Positions 46,201-61,200 of a stretch of 64,000 bases of DNA are shown here, in pieces. Position numbers and translations under genes: made by a program. The stretch lies in contig NC_088880.1 of the NCBI RefSeq assembly GCF_032884065.1, forward strand, positions 26,102,715 through 26,166,714, written 5' to 3'. The DNA is from Artemia franciscana. Taxonomy: Eukaryota > Arthropoda > Branchiopoda > Anostraca > Artemiidae. The notes below the pieces were generated by a model, which searched no databases, was not told the DNA's origin, and saw nothing but the letters and a program-made list of their open reading frames with translations. The stretch's first letter is position 1; every line of letters starts with the position of its first letter.

Positions 46201-49200
46201 TGAAGTAAAAGTTGATATCAGATTCAACTGAAACAAATATAGCAAAACTTTAGTGAAAATGACGTTCCAATCTCTTACTGCGGTAGCACTGGCTACACTG
46301 GTAGGTATCCAAACAAACGTCTATTATTTACCGCAATTCAATTTTTCATATTAATTTCAATCTAATTATATAATTGGAAAGCTCGGAGACTCTAAAACTA
46401 TAATTGACTATCCCCGTATTCAGTATGACTTATTGGAACTAGTCAGCTGATTTTCGTCACCAATACCCAATGAAAACCATTTCATTCGAAAGAGAATGGT
46501 TTTCATTGGCTATCAATACGAAAATCAATCACAATGAGCTATATTGAACGGGGTGCGATAAGTAAAATGGAACAAAATAGTGAAAGGGGCAGAGCCAAAC
46601 GCCTACAATTGCTGAAGGGTTGCGATTACTAATAATAACGTATAAACGTTAGCAAAAGTTGGTACTTTGTAGGAATAGTACGGAAGCAGGAATAGTTAGA
46701 AGTTAGAAAACACTCCTAGCTGAATTCCTAAGGTGATAAGATAATAGTCAAATTGAAATTCATTAGATGGCGTGAACCTTGCCTCCTAGGAACTGGGTTA
46801 TTTCTCAGCATCAATTATTTCCTTCAATCTCTGCACAAAAACATATAAGAATAACGCAGTAAAATACCTCGTAGTTATTAGATGAGGGTACATTAGGCAG
46901 TATTCCTGGTACTGGGTTATAAACTTCACTTGACCAACATCGTCCAGTGCTAGTATTTAAAATTCCAGCGAGTAATTTGGGATCCAGTCCAAGCCTGAAA
47001 AGAAAAATATTCACTTCACTTGCTTCAATTTTTTTTAAAAGCAAACAAATCGGTAGAGTGTAGTATTTACACGCTAGAATATCACATCAATATAGGTCTT
47101 TACAGACCTATATATAGGTCAATGTAGGTCATCAATTAGGTCTTTATATACCTTTATATATACTACTACTACCAACAATTCACTGCAGCCCCAAGCCGCC
47201 CGAGGCAAACTCAGCTACGCATGCTCCTCCTCTATCCCAATCCATTCAAAGCCTCCTTCTTTACACCTTCTCAGAAAGTTCCCATTTCCCTTAAATCTTT
47301 CCTTATAACATCATCATACCCCAATCGGGAACGATCTGCTTTTCGTTTGGCCCTAGATGGTTGGCTAAAATGTACAACCTATTATCCATCTGTCATCCTT
47401 CATCCACAGAACGTACCCTGGTCATCTCAACCTTTCTATCATTATAGCCCCACAAAGCGAGATTGAACTACACTTTCCGTACATCCTACTGTTTGAGATA
47501 CGGTCAGTCAGTCGGGTACACAGAACAATCTGTTGGTAATTTCTCTGGAAAACATCAGGCAAATCTTTCCTCCGTTTTACGCAGCGCCCATGCTTCAGAA
47601 CCAAACTTGACCACTGTCATCACTATAGCTTTCAATATCCCAATCTTGGTTCTCCGACTTATCTTCCTATTCTTCAGAACTTTCTTCAGCTCTGAAAAAA
47701 CACCATGGGCCTTCCCTATTCTACTCTTAATATCTTCACTGCACCCACCGCCTTTGCTAATAATACTTAAGAGGTAAGTGAAGCTGTCCACCCGATCGAT
47801 CTTCTCGTTACCCAACATGACCTTTTCATTTTCATTTATTCCTAGCCTTAGCGACTTACTGTTCCAGATATTAATTTTCAAACCTATTCAAGCACCATGA
47901 ACTTGCAAAATCTCTGAAAGTTTATTCATTTTGCTAAGACTTTCATCTAAGATGCTTAAATCCTCAGCATAATCTAAGTCCAGGAATGTTTTACTTCTCC
48001 ATTTTAGTTCATCTACTCCAATTGCCTTTGCTGGGCTCCTTAAGATAAAGTCCATCAAAATGATCCATTTAAATCGGGTTAAAACACAAACCAGCAAAAG
48101 TCCTGGTTTAAAACGAAACCAGCTGCTGCCCTCATTTCCTATCTTGACCGCAGCAGCGTTAATTTCGTACATAGCTGTAACCCCTTTAATGCATTTGTCT
48201 GGTATACCACACATGAGCAAGACCTTCGCTAAAACTCTTCTACCGGCTGAATCAAACGCTTGATCATAATCTATAAAACTGAGGACCAAAGGTGTTTGAT
48301 AACTCAGGCACTTCTCATTTATTAATCTAAGAGCGAAAATTCGTTGGCACATCCTCTACCCTTCCTAAAATGACGCTGTTCTTCTCCTAGAACATTATCT
48401 ACAGCATCTGTAATAACACAGAAACAATTAATAAACATAGAAACCCGGCATTTGCATCTATAATTACCATACTCATTGTTACCATATTTCTAATAGACTA
48501 CTTTCGATAGACTACTCGATAGATACTTTCCCTTTTTCAAAAATCATATTCATAGTCTTCAGTAACTTATTTCGAGCCCCCATAACCACAATATTTAAGA
48601 AATTCATTTACCACAGTATCAGCATCTGGGATCTTAATATTTTTGATCCATTTAGCACTGTCACTATTCCTTCCTCAAAAAAAATATCTTCCTTTACATC
48701 CAATGTGTCACAAACTTTTTCGTTCTTTTCTATACCTTTTCCTGTAATTCTACCATGGTTTAACACATTATCGAAATGTTCTCCTCTCTCTTTAACTCTT
48801 TCCTTATCACTAATTGTGGCTCCGTTCCTATCTTTAACTGGGACAAATTTAGATTTACTATTCCCTCTCAAATTTATTAACATGCTTGTACAACAATTTA
48901 CTATTATGCCGTTTGTCTGCATCTTCCAGATCTTCGTTAATTTTATCCATGGCCTCCACTTCACGCCTCCTTAGTTCATATGTTAATGCTTTCTCCACTT
49001 TCTTCACATTCCTCTTATTTTCGTATGATCTATCATTCAAATAATTCTTGTACAAGCCCCTCCTCCTCTCTATTAAATATAATGTATCTTTGCAAGTATT
49101 CCTAGCTGCATTCCTAACTTTCTTCCCTTAGACACCATCAGCGACGTCACAAACCATTTTCCTAAAATTATTCCATCCGTCTTGTACATTGTCAAATTTT

Positions 49201-52200
49201 ACAACTTTCAATATTGTGTATTCTACTATTCAGGGAAAGTTTCTTTCAAATTCTTATCCAGAAGTCTACCAATGTCATAGCTTCCCGGAAGGTAGTTACC
49301 CTTCCCAAATTTCATCTTTAGATTAACTCTAGATAATACTAGATGGTTATCTTTACCTTTAACATCATTGACGGCACTAGTGTATACCTTAGTATCTTAT
49401 ATCGATCCTGCCAGTCTTCGATTTACAATAAAATAATTAATAAGGTTAGCTTTGGCCGTTTTATCGACGAATACTGTATTGGTTATAACTGGATTTTTCA
49501 TGCCTACAAAATAGCAGCCCTTTATATAAAACCCTACGAAAGTATGGCACCCCTTCCAATAATAATATTTACGAAATACATTGCTTTGCAGATTCTTTTC
49601 AAGAATAAATGATAATGCACGAGTTAGGAACTGGAACTTCAGAATTGTAATTTTTCCTGGCTAAGTGCTTGGCGTGCTGGTTTGAGAATTCTTTGTTCAA
49701 GGGCCAAGGGTTCGATTCCTGTCGTGGCCAGCTATATAATTTGGGACGGGGGTCAGTAGCCAGTTATTTAATTTGAGACGGGGGTTAGTAGCCTGACTCT
49801 GTAATCTCAGCCAGAGTCGACCCAGCTCTAAATGGATACCTGGAGAAATATGGGGAAGGTAAACAGGAAGGGTGTTCGAAAGCACAGGATGGCTGGCCCC
49901 CCTCCTGGGTGAAGGGCTACGAAACGGAGATCAGCACCGTCAGTTTGCACCTTGAGGGTCTAGTGCCGTCGTACTTACTAATACTTACATACTCACTTCA
50001 GTAAAACTAATAGAGACTTCCTGCGACTGGAGGTTGGGCGTCTGTGGGGTAAGAGTTTCATGCCATGTCTCCATCAATTAAGCAGATTTACTGACTTCTT
50101 CTCTATCTATTATGTATTGTTATAAACTAGTATTACGTATTATTTGCTGTTGAATGTAGTACTTGTAATATTTACTTGCTAAACTGTAGAGTGTCATAGC
50201 TCTACCCCACGTAATTATATCTCGTCTTTACATCTCAAGGTTTGACAAAAAAAGCTTAAATTACAGTACACAATGAATATATCATTAAGCAACAGATTTG
50301 AACTATATGTACACTTTTATGCACCATAATTGTTTTTTTTTTTTTTGCTAATTTCAAATACATAATCAAATTTCTTCCATTAGAAACAGTTTTGGCGAAA
50401 GTATTATCTAAGGTTGTTTTCTTTCATTTTTACCATTTTCAAACTTAAGTAGAGTTCCTATTGTCTTTATTCCTTGTTACGATGCAATAATTTGTTCTTT
50501 TTTCAAACTCTAGCCATAAGTTTCCATTTGGGGTTTTGTTGTAGTTTTTTCAAGCAAGTGCCCTGAGAAATTGTTGATACACTGACAAAAATTGTTTTTG
50601 ACAGGGGGCAGATATTTCAGAATTAAAAGACAGATATTTCAGAATTAAAAGACACTACTCTCTTACCCTGAGTTGAAAATACAGTCAAAATTCTCCAGCG
50701 CTGATAGTTGCAACCAGGGCCGTTAAAGGGGGGAAGGGTGAACGGTACAAGCTACACCGGGCGTCGTGGCTGGGGAGGTTGGGGACCCCGCGGCAGGGGC
50801 TTTTAGTGTTTTTTATTTATGTTTCAGTCGGGATGGGGATGGGGGTTATTAACTTTGCCCTGGGCATCACCAACACTAGAAACAGCCTTAATTGCAATAT
50901 CGCCACCAAAGGAGAGTACAGAAAAAGTTCCATAAAAAGTCTGTTTATTAATTAGTGGCGAAACCCTATATAGGCCAGTGTATTCTCCTGATGAGCCCTT
51001 ATGTTGGGTGTTGCCTCTGAATTATTTGTCTATATTATTTTTTCTATTGTTTGGTAAATGACGACTTATACTTATTGACGACATGACTGCCTGTCCATGG
51101 ATTATTCTTTATGGTTGATTGTGTGTGGCTATGCTGTTTGACCTATGTGATTGTATGGATGAGTAGGGTTAAGGCCTCATTCAAGTGCTTGTCTATATTA
51201 ATCACTAATTTAGGAAAACAGTCTTCCTTTTCTCCTTCTGTCTCTCTCTTTTTTTTTCTTTTTTTTTTTTTGTGTTTGTGCTGTGGCATTGGTGATTTCT
51301 CTTTTCATGTTATTAATTATAAAAGCCATAATGGGCCTGAATTAACAAAAAATTAAAAGTGCAAAGACAAAATGGGTTATTGTTTTCAAACCAAACAACA
51401 AACTAAATAAAATGTTTCCTGCGCACCGAGCCCAAAAACCGAACCGAACAACCGAAGTTTTTATCCTAAAAAGTCTTCATACTTTAATGTAATCTATATC
51501 CTTTCCTCCATTTGAATTTAATCAGGAAATATTTCCTCACTCAAACTGTTCAACTCCTCACAAAAACTCAAAAATTAAACAAAATCCCCCTTTCGCCACA
51601 CATTGCGAAAAAATGATATAACACATGAATGATGCAAAACAAGTCTTGACCAGTGTAACCATTGACGGACCCATTAAGACAGTCTGGGAGAGGGGGTTCC
51701 AATTCCAGAGTTAATAGTCATCTATCCTGCATTTAAATTTTAAACTGTTAAGCAAAAAGCTAAGATAAACTGGATAGATATTTTTCCGATATGACAAATG
51801 ATTTATGATAAGTAAAATCTACGGGTGGGAAGATAAGATTGGATTCGGCTTCAATGCCTCTATATTTGTTTGCCTGTTATTTGCGTCGATCTAAGTGAAA
51901 CGACTGTTTTAAGAAGAGCAGATAATATCCGTTTACACAACCCACACTTGCACCCATGTGCGTAATTAAACAAATATATTGAAAACAAATTGTTCCTGAA
52001 ATGTTCACTTTATGTCAAAACTTATTGAAAAGTGCTGATTTTCACTTTCTGAAGAAATGCGTAGTCGTTGTTGTGATTACAGTTACAACTTTAGATTATA
52101 ACTAAAACAATCTTGTGATCTATAATACTAAGGGAGGTCCCTAGACCCCATTTTTTTTAAATAGGTGTCATACTTACTGCATTCGATAGCCTAAATGAAA

Positions 52201-55200
52201 TTGTAGAAACTGCGTTCATTCCACCCAAAAACGGGTCCTTGTGCATCCTAATATTTATCCTAATTCAATTTCCAGCTAATTTAATTCTAGCTAAATAAAA
52301 ATTTCAAAATTGGTTTACAAATATTACACAATGGGGCTGGTCAGAATATTTTGTTTGTGATAAGCACATTACAATGAACTAATTTTGGTTTAACACCCTT
52401 GTATGTATAAACACCGTTATATTTGTTAAGCTGTCCTCAAATGGAGGATCAGTAGGGTATTGTTTGATAAGAAAAAATTTATTTCCCTAATCTGCATTAC
52501 CCTGTGATCCTCTCTGTGAGAACTGCTTAGCAAGTGGGTTTCGGCAGTTACCTCTGAAGTGTAAAATGCCAGATACCACCTTTAGGCATGACAGCACTGA
52601 CCCACGCAATGTTCAACTGATCCACGCAACATTCTACCACACTTGATCTATGAAATATTTATTTGATCCACACAACATTACGTTCCTTAATTTTCCTCTC
52701 TCATGACTTTTACCTTTTTTGTACTTAAAATAAGTTTCTCAACACATTTTTTGGGAGCAATTGACATGATGTTGGATCTGATCAGAAATATATTTTAACA
52801 TATCAGTTAGTATATTTGAACATAGGCATTCGAGCTCTAGAAAAAGTGGCTTCAAAGATAGTACATTGTGAGCTGAGACATTTTTGCGAATCTGATCGGT
52901 ACTGAGGGGGGAGGCATCTAAAAAGGGCGAGGGGGTCTGGTAACCCTTCGATCACTTTTTACTCAGTTCTAACTGAATGAGTCCCTGCGAAGTTTGTACA
53001 ACCACCCCTTCCATAGGAAGTGTCCGCACAGCAACGCAAAGTATCCATGATCACCCCTTCAATTTTGAAGAAAATGGACAATGAAGAATTTATACTAATT
53101 CTCTTCAGAGACTCAACAGCTCAGAAAAACTCAAAAAACATAAGAGCTCAACAACTCGTAAACTCAAAAATCAAATATAAAACGTTTAACAGCCACAAGA
53201 TGATGGCAACTAGTTCTTGGGACCAAAAATTTATATTATTTGTGGAATTTATGAAGCTGGGAAAAATAATTACTGCACATTCTCATTGAGAAACTTTGTG
53301 ACGTCAACATTGAGGTATTTAAAACAGAAGAAGGGACACAGTGAATTTTTCGAACCATTGAAGTCCCCCCCCCTGCTTGTGTATCCCAACGACTACTTGG
53401 GAAATTTAAATAGAATATTTTCAAACACACACCATACAGTCCAGACTTAGGACCTAGTGACTACTATCCTTTCCCCAAACAGATGAAGTGGCTTAGGTTA
53501 GCGCATCCTAGCTGAGGAGAAAACTAAAATTTACTGTCACAACTCAATTCAAATTATTGACGGCCACATTTTATGAAGGAATAATTACAAAACTTGTCCC
53601 CAGGTATGGAAAATGCGTCAATCATCAAGGTAATTATGCAGAGAGGCCCCCTTGGGCCCCCTTTATTAATTTTGGTATTACATCATTTTTCTTTGCATTC
53701 ACCTTCTTTCCTTCAAGAAAAACAGGAGCTAGGAAAAAAATCTTAATATTATATTTATCTTCATAAGAGAGCAATAATTATGTAGGTATTTATGTATTTA
53801 TTTTTTCTCGAAAACGGCTCCAAATTTTTTCGGGAAAATTGGCATTCTGGGATAATCTGGTTTTTAAAAAAACCCATCTAGATAGGTCAGAAGTTTAAGA
53901 AAATTCGCTAAGAGTCTTAATTTCGGAAAAAAATTTATTTGAGTAACACCATTTTTATATACATCAGTATTGCAACGACGTTGTCATACTTGTTACACTT
54001 ATGTGGAAAAATTGAAGTTTCATGCATGGAATTGCTTAAATGGCAAAAAACTGGTAATTGCAAAATTATTTGTATATGTTTTGACAAGGGATAACAACAA
54101 TTCAAAAAACCTTAAAAAAGGAAACCAAAAGTTTGAAGCTTAGTAGAAATTGTTGTTAGAACTCAGACCTGATTCAATAATCCTTTATCTTTGAAAGGAC
54201 TCAGTATAAAAAGACATTAAATTGCGTAAAGAGCAGAAAACTGGTAATTGGAAAAATATTTGTATCAACAATGAAAATCCATATATAGAAGCCTGCCACG
54301 TGCCAGGTGCCGAGGCCCGGCGGCGAATAATAGCATTCCCTGGTGGCGAACATACAGCCGAATAATATCAAGTAAAAAAAAAAGTTACCTGAGACCTAGA
54401 TTCATAGTTTCAGCTGTGCCAATCATACTAATAGCAAGTAACATATTATTGCAAATCTTGGCAGCTTGCCCAGATCCAGCCTTTCCACAATATACAACAT
54501 TTTTTCCCATATCTTGAAGGAGGGGCTTTGCAGATTCATATTCGTTTTCGGGGCCTCCCACCATGAACGTTAGAGTGCCAGCCTTTGCCCCAACTGTCCC
54601 TATTAATGAATAAAAAGAGCGATTTATTAATAATCACACTGACAACTAAACAATAAAATCAACATAATGTACAATTATCTTGTCCCTATACCCACAATTT
54701 TTCAAGAAAACCAGCTTCCCTAAGCCAATCTAGAAAAAACCTAATTCATCGTAATTCCCACACGGTATACTAAACGAATAATGTTGATGCTGAAAGAGGA
54801 AAATATATTAGAATATGAGCTAAGGAGGTGTGAAGTGGAGGTCATGGATAAAAATGCCAAAGATCTGGAAGATGCAGCCAGACGGCATAATAGTAAAATA
54901 TTGTGCTGAAATGTTAATAAATTGAGGGGAAATAGTCGATCTAGACTTGTCCTAGTTAAAGATAGGAACGGGGCCACAATTAATGATAAGAAAGGAGTTA
55001 AAGAGGGATGGACAGAAAATTTCAGAATGTGCTAAACCAAGATAGAGTTAGAGGAAAAGATAGAGATGAAAATGGAAAAGTTTACGTTACCTCGGATGTG
55101 AAGGAAGATTCGCTTTATGAGGAAGAATTAGTGACAGAACTAAAAGGACTAAGAAATAATAAGGCCCCAGATCTGACAGTGTGGTAAATGAGTTTCTTAA

Positions 55201-58200
55201 ATATGGTGGTTACGAGGATAGTAGTAAGTTACTGAAGATCATGCGGATGATTTTTTTTTAAAGGGTTGGCGATTTTAGAAAAAAAATAAAAATTAAAACC
55301 ATGTACAGAAAAGGTAATAAGAATGAGTGTGGTGACTACAGAGGCATTAGCCTGGTTTCTGTAGGTAGCAAATTACTGAGTAATATGATACATCTTAGAT
55401 TTAGAGATGCCATAGACAAAGCTTTTAGAGAAGAACATTGCGGTTTTAGGAAAGGTAGAGTATGTTTCGAACAAGTCTTCACTCTTAGAATAATTATTGA
55501 GAAGTGCCTGAATCATCAAACACCTTTAGTCCTCAGTTTTTTAGGTTACGAGCAAGCGTTTGATTCAGTTGACAGAAGAGCTTTAGCGAAGGTCTTATCC
55601 TTGTGAGGTCTACCAAACAAATATATTAAAGTGATTAGTGATATGTATGGGAATAACACTGCTGCGGTTAAGGTAAGAAATAAGGATAGTAGCGGGTTTT
55701 GTAATAAATCAGGAGTTAAGCAGGATTGTGTTAAATCCCCATTTATACGGATAATTTGATGGACTTTGTCTTGAGGACCACAGCCAAGGCAATAAAGGAA
55801 AACACGGAAAAATTGCAATGGATTTTTTTTTGGGTACCCGACTGACTGACCGTATATCAAACAGTAGGCTGTGTGAAAAGTGCTCTTCAATCTCACTCTC
55901 TAGAGCTATAAGGAGATACAAATTGAGATGGCTAGGGCCCCTTCTGCGGATGAATGATGACAGATTGCCAAATATTGTCATTTTCAGCCAACCGTCTAGG
56001 GCAAGACGTAAAGCAGTTCGTTCTCAGTTGTCCTTGAATTTAAGATGGCAGAAACGCTTCGTCAGCATATGACCATATATTTACTTTATTTTTGTATTCT
56101 ATTCATGCCAATATTTTAACTGAGCAGAAATCCCCTTCTCCTTAAAAGAGCATTATTTTGCTTTAATTAAACTTTTTGATGCTTAAACTCGTAACTCAGT
56201 ATATAACCTGTCCTTTGCCAGCCAATGATCATATATTTATTTTATTTTCTGTTTTATTCATGCCACTATTTTCATTGAATGGAAAGATGATTTTCCTTAA
56301 TAAACCGTTAAATTGCTTCAATTAAATTTTTTGATGCTTAAATTAGTACCTCACTATATGGCCTGTGCTTCGCCAGCATACGGCTATATTATATGATATG
56401 ATATAGATTTAGTGCCTGCACAAACTGTACAAAAACAATAGGGGGCAGAGTGCGAATTGAAAAAAAAGGTAGCAAAATACAGTTTAACACAAAAATATAC
56501 AACAGATTAAATAACTCAAAATTCAACTATTAAATAAGAAAAGAAAAAAAGAAAAAGACACCAAAATACATTTTAACTCAACTATATACAACAGATTTAA
56601 TACACATAACATTCAACTATTAAATATTATTTCTAATTTAACACATGCTCCGAAGAGTCAACCAAGGGTGATCCAGAGTCTGGAGCTTATTTTGAAAATT
56701 AAATACTCTCATAGGGATAGCATCTGAATCTATCAGACCAAATCTTTTAATCAAATACTGGTTACGGGTCCAAGAAGGTAGCCTAAGAAAATACTTAGCC
56801 CAAGAGAATAAATATTTAACAGTTTCTATTGGTAGCCCAAGAAAATAAATCATACGCAGTTTTTTCTTATCTGTCTAAGTGAAACATTTCCAAAGCGGAG
56901 ATACGTGTACAAAATGTGGTAGAACAAATAGATCATACAACCGGGCTAGAATATGACGATTAATTGTCGTATTTGGGAAAAGCCTTCCACATGCACTACG
57001 AACTTTCCTAAGGGTATAATCAATAGCAAGTTCACGCGTAACCTTGAGTGATGTACCAATTCAGACTCCAAGGTAAGTCACAGCTTGAACTGGTTTGACC
57101 TCAGGACCTTCCAGAATGACACATACATCATCGGTTGGCAAATTATAGTTAAAAAACAGCAGTTCGGTTTTCGTTGGGTTAAACGAATGTCCGATACGAG
57201 AATATTCATCCGTTAAAGCACTGAAACAACTTTTTATTCCTTGTAGAGTCCTACAAATATTTAAAATATCATCTGCATAGCTAATGAGCGACACATCAAT
57301 CCCATAAAGAATGCATGTTGTTGGGGTTTTATATTGTCCTTCAATAACAGAGTTATTGAACAAATCTGGCGAGTTCACAGCCCCTTGCCTTATACCCTTC
57401 TTTACTGGTATATCAGACTCAACTTCACAATTTACATTGGCATTCACACAATTACATTCTAACTCGAAGTGAACTATACATTGAGTCAAAGGGCTTTATA
57501 ACACATGCTTGAATTCCTCTTTGTGCTGCCGAAAGCAGAATCTGCTCATGAATGGATGAATCGAAAGCATGAGCAAGATCGTGTCTTGCTAGGACAAGAG
57601 AATTATTATTGCTTTCTGCGTCCACCAATATATATTTATATATGTCCTTCGTCAGCATAGAGTCAAATATTTTTTTTTTTATTTTATTAATGCCAATATT
57701 TTTATTGAGTGGAAAGATCCTTTTTTTTAGCGTTACATTACTTCAATCAAACTTTTTAATGCTTAAATTTATAGCTCACAATATGGCCAATTTCGTTAAA
57801 ACTTGTTAAAACTGTTAAAACTTACAGCTTACTATAAAACCTGTCCTTCGCCAGTATTTTTATTGAGTGCAAAGATCCTCTTCTTTTTTTGAACGTTATA
57901 TTACTTCAATTAAATGTTTTTGATGTTTAAGTTTAGAGCTCACTATATAACCTGTCCTTCGTCAGCATAGGGTCAAATATTTATTTTATTTTGTATTTTA
58001 TTCATGACAATATTTTTATTGAGTGGAAAGATCCTTCTATTTTTTTGAGCGTTATGGTAGTTCAATAAAATTTTTAATGCTTAAATTTACAGCTCACAAT
58101 ATAGCCTGTCCTTCAGCAGCATATGGCTATATATTTATTTTATATTTTATTAATACTAATATTTTTATTGAGTGGAAAGATCATTTTCTTTTTAGAGTGC

Positions 58201-61200
58201 TATATTACCTCATTGATGCTTAAAGTTACAGCTCATTACATGGCCTTTCCTTTGTCAGCATAGGGTCAAATTTTTATTTTATTTTATATTTTATGAATAC
58301 CAATATTTTTATTAAGTGGAAAGATCTTTCTCTTTTTTTGAGCGTTATATTATTTCAATTATTTTTTTTTATGTTTAAATTTACAGCTCATTATATGACC
58401 GGTCCTTCGACAGCATAGGGTTAAATATTTATTTTATTTTGCATTTTATTAATGCCATTGTTTTTATTGATTGGAAAAATCCTTTTATTTTTTTTTAGCG
58501 TTATGCTGCTTCAAGTAAATTTTTAATGCTTAAATTTACAGCTCACTATATGGCCTGTCCTTCGGCAGCATATGGCCATATACTTATTTTATATTTTATT
58601 CATGCCAATATGTTTATCAAGTGGATTAAAATTACCGTCTCTTTTCTATATTAATATAAACATATGGATTTTTTAGGTCATTCTTTGGTATATTATATTT
58701 CTTTTTTAGTCAAGAAACGTTCTTACCTCCTGAGACAGGTGCGTCGAGGAAAACACATCCCTTCTTAAGTGCTTCTTCTGAAAGATTAAACGATACGTCT
58801 GGCTCGATGGTACTGCAATCTATCAACAGTGAGCCGGTTTTAGCACTCCTGAAATAAAAAAAAATATCTTTGAGTTATAACGTGGTTTTATTACGACACT
58901 GAATTTGAATACATGTTCAAAATAAAATATCTAAGAAATGTGTATAACTTACAAACTTACCAAAAAATAGTTAGGCGTCAGATTTTTAACCTTCAGGAGG
59001 TGTGACTATGGAGACATTTAGTTCAACTTCCGCAAAGGTCAGAATGTTCAAAACACCCTCACCACTTTTCTATCTACTTTAGAATGTGATTGAAAAAAAA
59101 AAACTTTATTTGTGTATGAAAGGGACAATTCTATGGCTTATTATCAAGCAATTCTTTTTCTGCTGAATAATGGAATCAACGATTCACACTGGGATCTCCA
59201 ATGGGTTTAGTTTGGCAATGTGTCCATACGGTTGAAACAATCGTCTTAGTAACATTGTTGCTATTTGGAAAGGTGCAAATCAAGACTATGCTCTCTTCAA
59301 TGATGTCATCCGGAACGTCATACAATATATTCCTCCATGCCTCATTTAGTCCTGTTTCACTACTAGCCATCCCTTTTATGCATATGATATTCTTCCACTA
59401 TTTAAAGATCTCCAAGCTTAACAAACTGCAATTGACATTGTTTGTTTTTGTCTCAATGAGAGCAGCCTCCAAGCCCCCTCCTCGAAAATTAAGGGCATCA
59501 TCTACACCCCTTCTAAGCAACTTCTTGAAACTATTCATATTGGCTTGCGCTAGACAAAGGGCAGTTTCATAAAATAGCCCTGAGTAGACCCTATAAGGCA
59601 TGTCCTCCCACACGTCTCTTTGGTATCTTTATGGCTTTTTTGTTTGTCTTTTTTCACACAATCTAGACTTACGTTAACTCAATCTTCATTTTAGGAAATA
59701 CTTTTCTCCTGTACCCACTCTAGACACGTAGTCGGCATATTTCCATAAGATAAGGATTATTTGATGATTCACCAAAATGGGGCCAAGTTGCGGAAAGGCT
59801 CCGTAAACATCACGAATGTATTCCACAAGCCGGAAATATTAGGTGTCAGGCTAAGCCGACTCCGCATCAAGCTCACGATTAACAATTGATCTAAATCTCT
59901 CTTTTTACACAATAACCTTAACATCAATTAAGCTACACAGACATCAGGAGAACTTAAGTTATGTTGACTACATTACTATATCGCCTATGTTATACTATGT
60001 TAAGCATATAACCCTTTCAACTGATTGTTTTCAAAAACGATGAAGAATTACAATATTTACTAATTTTATCCTTCTCCTTCACAAGTTACATTTAGTTGTC
60101 ATAAAGGATCCACGCACCTCCTTCACTCAGTTTCTCGCAATGACTATTTAATATCCCTGTTCGAATTCCGTTGATGTCTACAAGCATGAAGAATATGATG
60201 ATAATAATAGCCACGTTTCTTTAGAATCTTTATCATTAAGCTATTGCGTTGCTTCCTAATCAGGGGTAGTCGATGAGAGCACCAAACGATACAAAGATTT
60301 TTAGTTGATGGCAGAAACATTTCAGTCTTCCAGATTCTTGATCCACTGGACTTGATTTAAAGAAAATATATAGATGAGTAGCCCCAACTTCGACGTTTTT
60401 CGGTAGTTTTAATGGTACAATCAACTTCTCTCCATCATTAGTTTTTTATAACGTCAAAAGGTTTTAATCGTGGGCAATCCAAAGGTTTGTTGCGCTAAAC
60501 TTTAGCAGAAACAAATTCAGAAAGTAATTTACGATAGGCCTACTTTTTTTTAGAAAAAATAAAAACAATTGTCGTCTCGTTTAACCACAGTTAATGAATT
60601 TAACTTTTCAAAAAATCAGATTCACTTCGGTATCCATTCTGTATAAATCAGGGTAATAAAAATAAATCAGCAACAGCGCTGATAAATAAAATCTACTTTA
60701 GATAAAACTAAAAAAAAAACATATCACAACCCAACTGTAGACGGAAGAGATGTTACGTATCTGAATTTTTGAAATATGTCCTATTTTGTTCATTGTTACT
60801 TAATGGTATATACGATTTAGATTTAATTTCAACCTTTTCTACACACAACAAATTCTAACTTTCAGACAGATTTCAAAAGCCGAACCCTTGGTTTAAACGT
60901 TGGTCCTATATAGATGAGTGTCTTTAGCCAATTTTCAAAATTAGCAACAGCGCTAATAAATAAAATCTACTTTGATAAAACTAAAAAAAAAAAAAAATAT
61001 CAGAACCCAACTGTGGACGGAAGAGATGATACGTATCTGAATTTTTGAAAATGTGTCCTATTTTGTCCATTGTTACTTCATGGTATATACGATTTAGATT
61101 TAATTTCAACCTTTTCTACACATAACAAATTCTAACTTTCAGACAGATTTCGAAAGCCAAACCAAGACCAAATAAACGTTCGTTTAACATCCCAGATTTA

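Noticed and set aside
50705..50895. CAGGGCCGTTAAAGGGGGG as a hAT-type terminus with a partner near 50880
   Set aside because: The right side does not form a convincing inverted repeat and no target duplication was found.
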